Positions 11,554 through 21,206 are shown, counted from the first letter of the stretch. The stretch: DNA of 64,000 nt from Serripes groenlandicus (GCA_031761405.1 JASEVX010000003.1:64532927-64596926); one strand, 5' to 3'. The notes: a model not told the origin generated them from the sequence alone. Numbers and translations are program-made.

Positions 11554-11585
11554 TCAGATGGTTAAAACTGTTTTAAAACCTTTTA

Positions 11586-11635
11586 GATTGAAGCAGGGTC
11601 TTTCAATAGTACTATTTGAAAGACCCTGATTGAAG
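11586..11635. mobile_element. 34-bp palindromic insertion with 8-bp target duplication
   Basis: A palindrome CAGGGTCTTTCAA..TTGAAAGACCCT (11594-11627) is flanked by GATTGAAG at 11586-11593 and 11628-11635. Copy 1 has the empty site, a single GATTGAAG near 3531. The 8-bp duplication and CAGGG end fit a minimal hAT-type element. Confidence 0.75.
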
Positions 11636-11873
11636 ATTTACTTTAATTCGTTATTTCTATTTTTGTCCTTTCTCTCATTCTTAATTTCTCTCTGATATTT
11701 TTTTCATTATAACGCATTTGGTTACCCTCTCTGATCACGATGCATAATTTTTATTGACGAGCTGTCTTTTTAGTATTATGTACATACTCAGCAGCTACAT
11801 AAAAAAATGAATACTATTGTATATTGCAATACTCTGGTTTCCATGATCTAACAACACTATGTTTCGCTTCCAG

Positions 11874-13072
11874 CAAAGAGTGCTGCTGATCTCGAAGGAT
11901 ACAGTCCGATCCCCACAAACAGTGAATATGCGATCCACCCACCTTCACCAGGAGTTGCTGTCGTCGACAAATCACTCATCAAAATGGACATGAAGAAATA
12001 CGTGCATGCTAATACAGCTGAATTGAATAACGCGTTTGATGGTTTGACAATGAAACGGGAGAATAACCAACGCGAAATAGTGGAGAATAACCTAGCGATA
12101 TACAGGCAAGACAGGGACTATGAACAGGTATTCTACGAGAATCGAGTGGGTAGAACCGACAAACAACAACTAAATAGAGATATCGGACAACACCGTTGGT
12201 ATATCAACAAATATGAAGGACAGATTCCAGAACTAAAACGTGAACATTTACACAATAAGACAGCAGGTAAACGCCTTAAACAGAACTCGGATGAGACGAA
12301 GAATGAAATTCAAGGCTTAAAAGCTGATATCAAAGAGATAAGAACAAGGAAGGATATCCCAAAAGAAATACTAAATGAGAATCTAAAACATGCCATGCAC
12401 GAGTCTGAAAAAATAAAGGCAGAAAATGAGAAAATGGACTCCTGCATCGTTCGTTTGGAGAAGAAGCTGAAGCGATATCAGAGCCGTATGTCACATCCGC
12501 AAATGAATGAAGTTTGTCCTCTTCCTTCGATTGGCCAGCCAGTTCATTTCAAAACAAAGCGCAACCAATCAAATACACTCACAGATGAACACACTGAAAT
12601 GAACAGTAGTAATTCCAGTGAAAGTCACATTGGAAAATATTTAGGGATTTCAGAGGACGATATTAAACCATCACGGCTAAATAAGAACATAAATTCCAAA
12701 AAGGAAACCTTTGGAAAATCTCAAAATATGACGACGAATGATGTGCGACTGCCTAAATTGTCCAAGCGATCCAAGAAGTCTGGTTCCAAGGTACAGGCGC
12801 AAGAAACGGATCTCGCAATCGACAAACAACGTTGTCATTTGGACGCCGAAAGCAAAGGACATGTACTGCCACCTATCAACCAACGTTGTCATTTGGACAC
12901 CGTAAACAAAGGACGTGTGCTGCCACCAATCAAACAACGTCATTGTGTTGCAGAAGACATCTCATTTTCTCATGGTGGATTACCAGATAGTAGTCATTAC
13001 AATTCAAAGGACTCTAATGTTGGTTCACAAAGAAAACGCAAGAAACCTGTCAGACTGCCACCTCTTGTTTAA
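11874..13072 (+). CDS. Terminal exon of a coiled-coil, LPP-motif protein (paralog 2)
   Basis: This is the paralog of the exon at 3669. It has the same acceptor (TTTCGCTTCCAG), the same 36 codons before the ATG at 11984, and 362 residues from that ATG. Residues 1-89 are identical to paralog 1. After that there are about 50 substitutions and one inserted Ser, all with the frame kept. The coiled coil, the RLPKLSKRSKKSG block, the two RCHLD..VLPPI units and the RLPPLV end are all retained, so the reading frame appears to be under constraint. No upstream exons were recognised. The canonical AATAAA seen after paralog 1 is absent, although AAGAAA could serve weakly. Whether both copies are transcribed cannot be told from sequence. 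Function unknown. Confidence 0.7.
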
Positions 13073-13647
13073 AACTTTAAATATACACAGTTTCACTAAT
13101 TTTAATAGCGAGTACAGGTTTAGCTGTTGACTCTTTTTTTTTTTTTTTTATACATATCTCTTGTTTTTGGGGTGTTTTTGTGCGAAGAAAATCAGTGAAG
13201 CAACTTATATATCTGAGACCTTCTTACTTGTTATTCATTTTAAAGATGTACCAATCCCCTTAACCCTATGGATGAGCTGTGTCTAAGGAAACCAACGGCA
13301 TGGCATTAACGACCAGTGTAGATCCAGATGATCCCACGCATTCAAGCGCTTCAAAATTATCTGACTTCGCTCTATTCCCTTATTCGTCACAGTTGTGGCA
13401 ATTATTGTCCAGGGTCCAATTCCACCAAGAGTGTTTCACCAATTTGTTTCCCTGATATTTTGCAAAACATGAATAGAGAATTGCATTTAACTAAATAACT
13501 ATGTTGACAAACAAAACTGGTTAGAGAAATAAATGTTTTGGCATTTATTATTAGGGAAACGAAAATGATGAAATATGATTTTAATTATTTAAACATTACT
13601 AATGGAACTAAAAATATGCATTTAAGATTGAATTTGTTTCTTTCATT

Positions 13648-13871
13648 TTTACCTTTCCCTCATACGGCAATTCAGTAGCAGACGACTGTGAATGTGTTTT
13701 TCAAAACATAGAAAATCTCCATAATTGAATGGATAACCTATGACACAAAAGTGGAAAACATTGTGGCAAAAGGAGAAATTGCACATTTTGTGCAATTTCT
13801 TCTTTTGTCACTATGTTTTCAAAAAGCCGTCTGCTGCAGAGGCGTCAGAAAGCGTCTATATGAGGGAAAGG
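13648..13871 (+). mobile_element. MITE-A copy, absent from duplicate copy 1
   Basis: It is complete, from CCTTTCCCTCATACGGCAAT to TATATGAGGGAAAGGG, with hairpin GAAATTGCACATTTTGTGCAATTTC. Copy 1 at about 5545 runs straight from TTTCTTTC to TTTTACGCC without it. Confidence 0.9.
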
Positions 13872-13878
13872 GAATGGG

Positions 13879-14065
13879 GTTTTACGCCATAGCATGAAGA
13901 CAGTTCACTTACTCATGATCCCTGGTTAAACAAACCTGTACTCAAGGCTAGGAAATATGCCTTTCCCGCGGGCACTTCATTATGACCGCCGCGACTGGGG
14001 ATCGAACCCGTGACGCCAGGTTAAACATCGGCGACGCTGACCACTTCGGCCACGACGGTTTCCCC
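13879..14065 (-). mobile_element. SINE-3 copy (duplicate copy 2)
   Basis: It is the paralogous insertion to 5551, with a clearer B box (GGTTCGATCCC on the minus strand). Confidence 0.8.
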
Positions 14066-14195
14066 TAGGACTACATTACAAATGCACAGGTTCCCACTTG
14101 TCATCATTGTAAGCCGATACATTCAGAAACAACATCGCTAAACGCGGCTTATATCTATATACACGGTTATTATACATATACATTAACGGTTGCCA

Positions 14196-14401
14196 TATAG
14201 ATACGCTGTCTAACGACTCTTCAACCGAAACATTTTGAAAACATTGAGGCAAATGGAGAAATTTCTCATTATGAGTAATTTCACCGTTTGCCAATAGGTT
14301 TTAAACTTAATTCAATATATGTTCTTTCATTTCTAAATAGTTTCAATTTGTTTAACTTAGTGTTTTCAAAGTGTCTGTTGTAGATTTGTTTGTGGGAAAC
14401 A
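14196..14401 (-). mobile_element. MITE-A copy (duplicate copy 2)
   Basis: It is the counterpart of 5868, with a shorter, decayed hairpin and right end TTGTTTGTGGGAAAC. Confidence 0.7.
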
Positions 14402-14504
14402 GGCTGGATGTCCTGCAACAAGGCTGATATAGAATCTTCAGGCCTTTATAAACAAAGTGCCGGGACTTCGATATCTTTAATGAGACACACAATTGGTGGA
14501 TTGG

Positions 14505-14876
14505 TTTGGAATTTTCGCCGCTTTCAACAATGATGTAGTCGCACAATGGCTACCAGTACACATACCCATGTGTTTCCTTGCTTTCTCACAGCAGTACACC
14601 ACATAACAGTCTTTCGAAGTAACTGGTTGCATTTCAACAAAGTGTGTTAGTACATTGTTGGAAGACGAATGACGACTGTTGCATTTGAAACGTCGTATAG
14701 CATGCATTATGACACCAGCCAGATAGCCAGTCGTAATGCGCTAACCCTGCAACCCTGAGCGCCAATGAGGGCCGCCATTAGTACACTTTTTAAAGTTTTG
14801 GTATGACCCGGCCGGGGATCGAACCCGCCATCTCCCGTACTCGAGGATGACGCTCTACCACTACACCAGCGAGGCG
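14505..14876 (-). mobile_element. Composite SINE (duplicate copy 2)
   Basis: It is the counterpart of 6604. The head end GCCTCGC and B box GGTTCGATCCC are readable on the minus strand, and the SINE-2-like tail starts at the TTCGCCGC segment. Confidence 0.75.
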
Positions 14877-15061
14877 GAAAGCCATTACTACGAGTTTTTA
14901 AAGTTTTCGCCAGTCTTGCTCTGCTTTCTTGATGCGATTTTACCACTGGCTTTGCTTGTCATAATAAACATTTAAGTACAATTGAATTACGATGCTTAAA
15001 TAACAGGCGGTTCTTCCAGAGTACAGCAGGATATTAGTTTATTTAGGTGTTTGTTTGTATC

Positions 15062-15190
15062 TTTACATCGCTCAGCATTCGTTTAAAGTTATATCACGGC
15101 GTTTCCTGGATAAGTTACTAGTACTACTGGGCCATTTATCCTGACACCAGCGAGTTAATTGCAATGCTTAACCCACACGGCGGGAAAGCG
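15062..15190 (-). mobile_element. SINE-1 3' fragment (duplicate copy 2)
   Basis: It is the counterpart of 7000, with TATATCACGGCGTTTCCTGG and AGTACTACTGGGCC. Confidence 0.7.
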
Positions 15191-15292
15191 GTTACTATTT
15201 CATTTTAAAAGTGCTTTCTTACATTTATATATTTGTTGAAAATAGTTGTCAGAAATTGACTGCAATGCCGCTGATTTCTTGCAACTTGGTAC

Positions 15293-15466
15293 TATTACGG
15301 CGGCCAGTTTTTCCTGGCCTTCTCGCACCAGTACTCCAAGCAACTGGCTGCTTTTTCACATAGACTGTTAGCCCATTGGTGGAAGACGAATGACGCTTGT
15401 CACAGTGTCTTTTTCGAACTCACATCTCCTGTATTGACAGCCCGCGTCGCTTCATACTGAGCTACC
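15293..15466 (-). mobile_element. SINE-2 fragment (duplicate copy 2)
   Basis: It is the counterpart of 7478 with internal deletions. TTACGGCGGCCAGTTTT, AGCCCATTGGTGGAAGACG and CTACCGGGG remain. Confidence 0.7.
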
Positions 15467-15485
15467 GGGGTGGTACATACTTGGC

Positions 15486-15647
15486 TTAAACCTTTCCCAA
15501 ATACAACATATCTGCAGCAGACGACTTTGAAATCATACCCGTAAACGATTGGAAATTTCTTTAAATGAAATTACAATAATTGAACAGTTGAAAACAAAAG
15601 CCGTCTGCTGCAGAGGCGTCAGAAAGCGTCTATATGAGGGAAAGGGA
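15486..15647 (+). mobile_element. MITE-A, hairpin deleted
   Basis: Both ends are intact (TTAAACCTTTCCC and TATATGAGGGAAAGGG), but the central palindrome present in copy 1 (7870) has been removed. Confidence 0.8.
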
Positions 15648-15778
15648 AATAGCATTTGGTACATACTTGGCTTAAGTTATGTCGCAAGATAAGGATGGTT
15701 TTGCTTTTGAAACTCATTCTGATATCTTCCTTATGTTTGCATTACTGCACAGCGCCATACTCTTGTCATGCTGTATTA

Positions 15779-15999
15779 TTAAACCTTTCCTACATACAAC
15801 ACATCTGCAAGCGGACGACTTTGGAAACATATTGACAAAGATATGAAATATCTCTATATATATGAAAATTTAACTATTAAATAGACGGTTGAAGACATTG
15901 TGGCAAGTGGAAAAATTGCTCATCATTAACAATTTCTCATTTTGCCACACTGTTTTCAAATAGTCGTCTGCTGAAGAGGCGTCAAAATGCATAAAAACA
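15779..15999 (+). mobile_element. MITE-A copy
   Basis: It runs from TTAAACCTTTCCTACATAC to GAGGCGTCAAAATGCAT, with a partly decayed hairpin. It abuts MITE-C and marks the right limit of the recognisable duplication. Confidence 0.8.
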
Positions 16000-16002
16000 T
16001 AT

Positions 16003-16268
16003 ATGAGCCATTCCACGACAAAACCAACATAATGGACTCTACGAAATGTATCGAACCAGATCAGCCTACTCAGTCCGCGCAGTCTAATCCGGGCCGACAC
16101 ATTCCGTCTCAGTGGGATAGAGGTTTAGAGAAATGATTCCCTGAAATAGAAAATCAACAGGAGGCGAAATATTTATGACCGGGGTATCCTGCGCAACTTG
16201 CTCAGGGTTATCCGGGTCGATACTTAACGCAGAGCCCACACTGTTGGTTTTCTCTTTGAACGGCTCAT
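16003..16268 (+). mobile_element. MITE-C copy, complete
   Basis: The terminal inverted repeats are ATGAGCCATTCCACGACAAA and, reversed, GAACGGCTCAT. Subterminal AACCAACATAATGGACTC is repeated inverted near 16245. Internal GATCAGCCT..CAGTC and TCCGGGTCGATAC arms are also inverted. Short ORFs inside are not genes. Confidence 0.85.
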
Positions 16269-16600
16269 TTTGTTTGTCTATGACCGTTGTTGTGAACCTC
16301 AATAGTGATTGCTGGTTCAGGATCAGATGGCGTTTCCACTCTATCAATGAAATTCACCTATTTCCATGAACAATTATCTGCTGCAAACGTAACAAAGGTA
16401 TGTATCCAGGAGAGGGTTGAACAAAAAAACCAATCACACATCATAATCTCTTCTCTTTATTGAAGAAACACACTCTATATAAACATCATACAGCACTGGC
16501 ATTTAATAACTTTCCATGAAAGCATGTGCAATAAATGTTTATTTTTACACCTAGTTTACAGCACTGGCATTTTAAAGCTAACATGTTCTTTTTACGCTTA
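16269..16600. other. Unassigned sequence
   Basis: No gene. A 15-bp direct repeat ACAGCACTGGCATTT occurs near 16492 and 16559. Confidence 0.3.
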
Positions 16601-16721
16601 GTTCCAAGGACAGGTGCCAGTCTCGATTAAAAAATCTGAAAATAGCATTTGACATATTGGTAATATATAGTCAAATGCTATTTTTAGATTTAAAACGAGA
16701 CTGGCACCTGAGGTTCCAAGG
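16601..16721. mobile_element. Foldback element with 9-bp target duplication
   Basis: GTTCCAAGG occurs at 16601-16609 and 16713-16721. Between them are two roughly 42-bp inverted arms (CAGGTGCCAGTCTCG..AAATAGCATTTGAC) with a 16-bp loop. A 9-bp duplication is typical of Mutator-like elements; the assignment is an inference. Confidence 0.8.
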
Positions 16722-17727
16722 TATCCATAAAAGGAAAACGATGGAAACAAATTTGTAATACGTAACAACTTTCTTATAAAAAGCAACTCATTAACAATTG
16801 AGCTTTTTGACTGATTAAAAGTAATTCCCCTCTAATTTGCTGATGACTTATATGCCGGATTCACAAAACCTTTAATAGGAGAGTCACATGCTTTCTATAT
16901 GTATACCTGCAAAACGTTTGTGCCATGTTTTTATATTTTGCTTCGCAAAGGGATGTTAAAGACGCTAATTTCACTAACCGTAATTCTGATGGAAATCTTC
17001 AAATCATGTGACTTCCCCTTTAAGTGAAAGGTTTAGTTATCGGCTTAATACAAGGACACGTTAAAACAGTCTCGGGGAGATTACGAATGAAGCCGAATAT
17101 TTCCGATTGTTACGAAAAATACCGAAGATGTATACGATGCTGTTTTTCTTTCATAGGTACCATTAATTATACACATGAGTTCAAGGATGACTATTTTGCG
17201 AATCAATAAATAAAACAAATTAATACACATATTCACACAACTAATTATAAAATTGTAAATAACTAAACAGGGTCCGGTTAATCTCATTGGTCCTTTAAGA
17301 CACGTGTTATGACATCATGACACATGGATGGATAATGGTGATGATCACTTTAGTCGGATCCACCTGTAATAGAAACAAGATCATAAAACATTCGAATGTA
17401 ATTGACATATGAGTCGTTCATAATATACGTGCATAGGATCCGACGACCCCGTATAAAAGGTCGTTTCGACTTTATTGACGTTGTTTACCCTCGCGCTCGC
17501 GTAGAGCCTGTACTATTATATGTGCATGTGAAGGTGCTCATGTTAGAATGGCATGATACACGCTCGGCTCTAATCGGAAAACTCATCAACCAGCGCTTTG
17601 ATGAAAAGGCTGTGCTGTGCGAATTGTTACAAATCTGATTTGTTTCAATCAAGGATTTTTTAAATATTATTTTCTTAGAATGTCGCACATTTTCAAAAGT
17701 CGTCTCTATGTGGTTAATTGTCATCTA
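16722..17727. other. Unassigned sequence with a 23-bp shared word
   Basis: No gene is supported. GACGTTGTTTACCCTCGCGC, extending to 23 bp at about 17477-17499, recurs exactly but inverted at 61318-61340. Confidence 0.4.
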
Positions 17728-17733
17728 TTTAAT
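17728..17733 (-). promoter_or_regulatory. Possible variant polyadenylation signal ATTAAA
   Basis: ATTAAA on the minus strand lies about 55 bp after the stop of the Gly-rich gene. A canonical AATAAA also overlaps that stop codon itself (about 17787-17792). Which one is used is unknown. Confidence 0.35.
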
Positions 17734-17787
17734 AAACATCGGTAGGTCAGGTTTTGTTTGTCCTCCACCATTTGTAAGACAATCGTT

Positions 17788-17993
17788 TTATTTACCGTAA
17801 TGTCCGTTGGTTCTGTATCCGTTTCTGTAGGTGCCGAAATTACGTCCGAAACCGCCTCGGAAGTTTCCGTTATTTCCCCCGTACATATATCCTCCCATTC
17901 GGTTACCGTACATGTTCCCCATACCGCCTCGGTAACCCCCGTTACCCTTACTTCGGTAGCCACTCCACATTCTGTTCATCATACTGTTGCTTC
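17788..17993 (-). CDS. Gly-rich gene, exon 3
   Basis: The acceptor is CTCCTGCAG. The exon encodes SNSMMNRMW and the Gly/Arg/Tyr-rich end, stopping at TAA 17788-17790. Confidence 0.85.
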
Positions 17994-20174
17994 CTGCAGG
18001 AGTATCGATTAGAACGTGTCAGCTAGGTTATTTGTTCACGTAAATTGTTTTACCCTGATTTTAACAATATTTCAGTTAATGCAATGTGTTTCCTGGATGC
18101 ATTACCAGTACTGACCGCATCGGTGGTGCACATGCAGTGGTAGAACGTCCGCATTGGGTGCGAGAGGTCGCTGGAACAACCCACAGTCGGGTCAAACAAA
18201 ATACTTTAAAAATGATAGTAATGGCTATACCCTCCTTGGTGCTCAGGGTTGCGGGGTTAACCGTACGACTGACCGACTGGTGTTAGGATAAATGGACCAG
18301 TAGTACTGGTGACTTATCCACGAAACCGGCGGCCGTGATATAATTGAAAATGTGTTGAAAACAGCGTAAAACGCCAAACAATCAATTAATTATCCCGACA
18401 CTGTTGCGTTATTACTATCCTCGCAACTATTTGTAACTCTGGGCACCAAGCAGTAGTCTATCATCGCATCATACTTTTATTTGTTCAATGTCTTTTTAAG
18501 TCGAAGAAACCACAATACGAAGCTACTAATGTTAACATACCGTATCCACCGTAACCGTTGTTTCCATTGTCTCTGTAGTTACCGTTGTTACCATTGTTTC
18601 CATAGTAACCGCTATTGCCACCGTTTCCATCGTTACCACTGTATCCGCCGCTGTTGCCGTTGTAGTTGTTTCCATAGTTACCATTGTAATTTCTAAAGTT
18701 TTCGCCGTAGTTGTTATACCCGGCTACCATTGGTCTGCCGTAGAACTTGTTGCCTCTGACCTGTCTTTCTTCTGTTATAACACGGAAAGTATAAATGAGC
18801 GGTGGTGATACCTACAGTAAGCTTTTACCCTTTCCCTCATACAACAATTCTGCAGCAGACGACTTTAAACAAATGTTGTCAAAAAATGGAAAATCTCTAT
18901 AATTGAATGGATAACCCATGACTAAAAAGGGAAAACATTGTGTCAAAAGGAGAAATTGCACGTTTTGTGCAATTTCTTCTTTTGTCACTATGTTTAAAAG
19001 AAAAGCCGTCTGCTGCAGAGGCGTCAGAAAGCGTCTATATGAGGGAAAGGGTTAAACGTTCAATTCAATCCCAGTCTATGTGCAAAAGCAGCCAGATGCT
19101 TTGAAAGAATAGTGTGTGGAGCCCTGGTGTGAGAAAGCCAGGTAACACATGAGTATGGGAACTGGCCGCCGTGATATGAGTGATAAATAGTTATTAATTT
19201 GCATGGTGCTTTAACGCCGCTTTCGACAATTCAATTTCAATTATATCTCGGCATTTTTATGGTTAGCTACTAGAATAACTGGTCAATTTGTAGCAATAGC
19301 ATGATAGTAACACTACGAAATAAGATCGTAAGGACCAACTGTTTCAAAACACCCGATGTTCGGTGTTTTGCATGGCATAGCTCGAATTAAGTTGATGTGG
19401 TAAAGCTGTGCCATAAACCGTTTCCCACATACAACAAATATGCAGCAAAAGATGTTGAAAACATCGTGACAAAAGTATGAACAATCTCTGTAAATGAAAG
19501 TATATTTAAAGATTGAATAGAGTTGAAAACATTGTGGCAAAAGTCGCTTGCTGCATAGCGCCAGAAAGCATCCACATGTAGGAAAGTGTTAATTATTCTG
19601 TATTTGTTAAATCTCCATAAGGTCTTTTTTATCACTTACCCACACTATAATTATGAACTGCGTAAGAGTCTACATCAGGTAAAAAAAGACAATTAGAACT
19701 TTGCGAATGTCCAGATCAGGCTACGTGTCTTCGCAGTCTAATCAGGACCTTCCCAATTTTAACACGGGTATCTTGTTTCACAGATAATGGGATCACCTAA
19801 AGGTGAATTTGCTTAAACAATTAGTGCTGCTGCGCTTCTAGACTTGTAAGTCATTAATTGAATGTAAGAAAGTCATCAAGTTTGATTGACATTAGTAATA
19901 TATTTCAGGATGGATGTTGACCCGCTCATGCAACAAGGCGATATTTTCACATTGTTCGAAACATTCTTTCAAGTTCTCTATACTAGTAAGCATCTGCTTA
20001 TTTAATCTGACCATAAATCTGAATGCAGTTGTGCAGTTGCACAAACAAACAAATGTATAATGTTGGTTTTCGCATGGCGTGGCTCAAATCACACTTACCG
20101 TCGTCCTCATTGGAGTCGTCGGCGAAGACAGATGTTGCCAAGGCAACGACAAATAACAAACATAGATACTTCAT
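17788..20174 (-). CDS. Secreted Gly/Asn/Tyr-rich protein, three exons, 170 residues
   Basis: I assembled this gene from three exons at 20099-20174, 18541-18771 and 17788-17993. All boundaries are GT-AG and both introns are phase 1. The joined frame is open for 170 codons. It starts MKYLCLLFVVALATSVFA, a typical signal peptide with a likely cut after FA. An acidic stretch DDSNEDDEE follows, then QVRGNKFYGRP, then about 60 residues of Gly-Asn-Tyr repeats (YGNNGNNGNYR type). A final Gly/Arg/Tyr/Met-rich part is encoded by exon 3 (YRGGMGNMYGNRMGGYMYGG). There is no Cys in the mature chain and no known catalytic fold. Such composition is seen in molluscan shell-matrix, byssal and some antimicrobial proteins; which applies here is not shown. 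A SINE-1 sits in intron 2 and MITE-A elements sit in intron 1. Confidence 0.85.
18045..18112 (-). mobile_element. SINE-1 tail fragment
   Basis: Minus-strand SINE-1 3' domain (TTAACAATATTTCAGTT, GTTTCCTGGATGCATTACCAGT). It is cut off where a plus-strand SINE-1 begins, which suggests one inserted into the other. Confidence 0.65.
18113..18390 (+). mobile_element. SINE-1 copy in intron 2 of the Gly-rich gene
   Basis: The head GACCGCATCGGTGGTGCA, with a small CATGCA insertion, is followed by the conserved tail and AATCAATTAATT. It is antisense to the host gene. Confidence 0.85.
18541..18771 (-). CDS. Gly-rich gene, exon 2
   Basis: The acceptor is TTATAACAG and the donor GTATGTTAAC. The exon encodes EERQVRGNKF and the Asn-Gly repeat region. 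Its 231 bp keep phase 1 on both sides. Confidence 0.85.
18825..19055 (+). mobile_element. MITE-A copy in intron 1 of the Gly-rich gene
   Basis: It is complete: CCCTTTCCCTCATACAACAA to ATATGAGGGAAAGGGTTAA, with hairpin GAAATTGCACGTTTTGTGCAATTTC. Confidence 0.9.
19075..19205 (+). mobile_element. SINE-2 3' fragment
   Basis: The body is GAGCCCTGGTGTGAGAAAGC, then AACACATGAGTATGGGAACTGGCCGCCGTGATATGA; no head. Confidence 0.7.
19205..19295 (-). mobile_element. SINE-1 3' fragment
   Basis: TTTAACGCCGCTTTCGACAA and TTATATCTCGGC match the reversed SINE-1 tail. Confidence 0.6.
19416..19592 (+). mobile_element. MITE-A, internal deletion
   Basis: It has the CCGTTTCCCACATACAAC end and the CATGTAGGAAAGTGTTAA end. 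The central hairpin is missing. Confidence 0.75.
20099..20174 (-). CDS. Gly-rich gene, exon 1 (signal peptide)
   Basis: It runs from ATG at 20174 to the donor GTAAGTG. It encodes the signal peptide and an acidic start. The ATG lies inside the first unit of a 34-bp tandem array. Confidence 0.85.
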
Positions 20175-20350
20175 TCTGAAAGACAAATAACAAACATTAA
20201 TACTGAATTCTGAAAGGCAAATAACAAACATAAATACTTCATTCTGAAAGACAAATAACACACATAAATACTTCATTCCGAAAGACAAATAACTAACCCA
20301 GATACTTCATTTTGAAAGACAAATAACAAACATAAATACTTCATTCTGAA
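20147..20350. repeat. 34-bp tandem array over a start codon, 6 copies
   Basis: Six 34-bp units (plus strand AGACAAATAACAAACATAAA, then TACTTCATTCTGAA). On the minus strand each unit contains the ATG and first codons of the Gly-rich gene. Unit 2 has lost the ATG. Only the unit nearest the gene is followed by the rest of exon 1. Confidence 0.95.
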
Positions 20351-20637
20351 AGACCTAAGAAATGATCGATTTGTGGGTCTCTCATTGACTCTCTCTCAAT
20401 GGTTTGGCATCGTTTAAAGTTACGTTGTCCATGAACCTTGCCGGATAAATACACTTCTATTATTTATCAAAAGTTGTATCTCTGATAATACTATGTTTAT
20501 ACCATGCAGTATAGACTCAGGCGAGGTTGTGATGATACAAAGGCCTACGCAAGTCCTCACTGTTTGCCTAGGTGACACGACCTGGAACCGCTTAACTTTG
20601 TGTACAACTTGTACTAAGCATGCGTTTGTATAGCTGT
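20351..20637. other. Unassigned, presumed upstream region of the Gly-rich gene
   Basis: No clear TATA box on the minus strand and no other gene was recognised. Confidence 0.3.
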
Positions 20638-20851
20638 TTAACCCTTTCAACGCCGAATTGTTTAAAGTAGACTCTTCCATGTTCAAACTCGGACGACTCT
20701 ATTTTCATGTTATAGGATTGTTGGAATATCTTTATAACTCACAGCCAAACAATGCAGATTTCAGGTGAGACAGCTCGTTACGAGCTGACTCACCTGAATC
20801 TGTATTGTTTGCAAAAAAGCTCAATATTGCCTTGGGCGCTGAAAGAGTTAA
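20638..20851 (+). mobile_element. MITE-B copy, complete
   Basis: TTAACCCTTTCAACGCCGAA to GGGCGCTGAAAGAGTTAA. The central stem is CAGGTGAGACAGCTCGTTACGAGCTGACTCACCTG. It is one of 13 copies; ends and the TTAA target suggest a non-autonomous piggyBac-like element. Confidence 0.9.
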
Positions 20852-21206
20852 AAGCTAATCTACAATAGTTGAACAAGTTGGTTTAATTAACATAATTTTA
20901 GTTGCTTTAAGTAAATATAATACTTTTTACAATTTTACAAATACAATGTACATACACGGTTTTCAATAGTCGCCAGAAACAAAAAGATAAGCCTGTATGA
21001 CATCCCTATCTATATTGTCTTAAAAATACTTTCTGTTTTATATGTTTTTCTCACGTTATATAATATATATTTTTTATGTCCACTTGTAAGGACTATAACA
21101 CATTTGTAATGTTTTTCGTCAACAAAAAGTTTTGATCAACTTGACTTGTTTGATTGATAAAAGGTTGTAAGTTTAAATCTAGATACATGTCAAACGAATA
21201 ATTATC
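20852..21206. other. Unassigned AT-rich sequence
   Basis: Nothing recognisable was seen. Confidence 0.3.

Noticed and set aside
16175..16369. Short Cys/Ser-rich ORF
   Set aside because: Lies within MITE-C; similar ORFs recur in other copies of the repeat.
17758..18012. 84-residue plus-strand ORF
   Set aside because: Opposite strand of exon 3 of the Gly-rich gene, which fits splice sites and phase.
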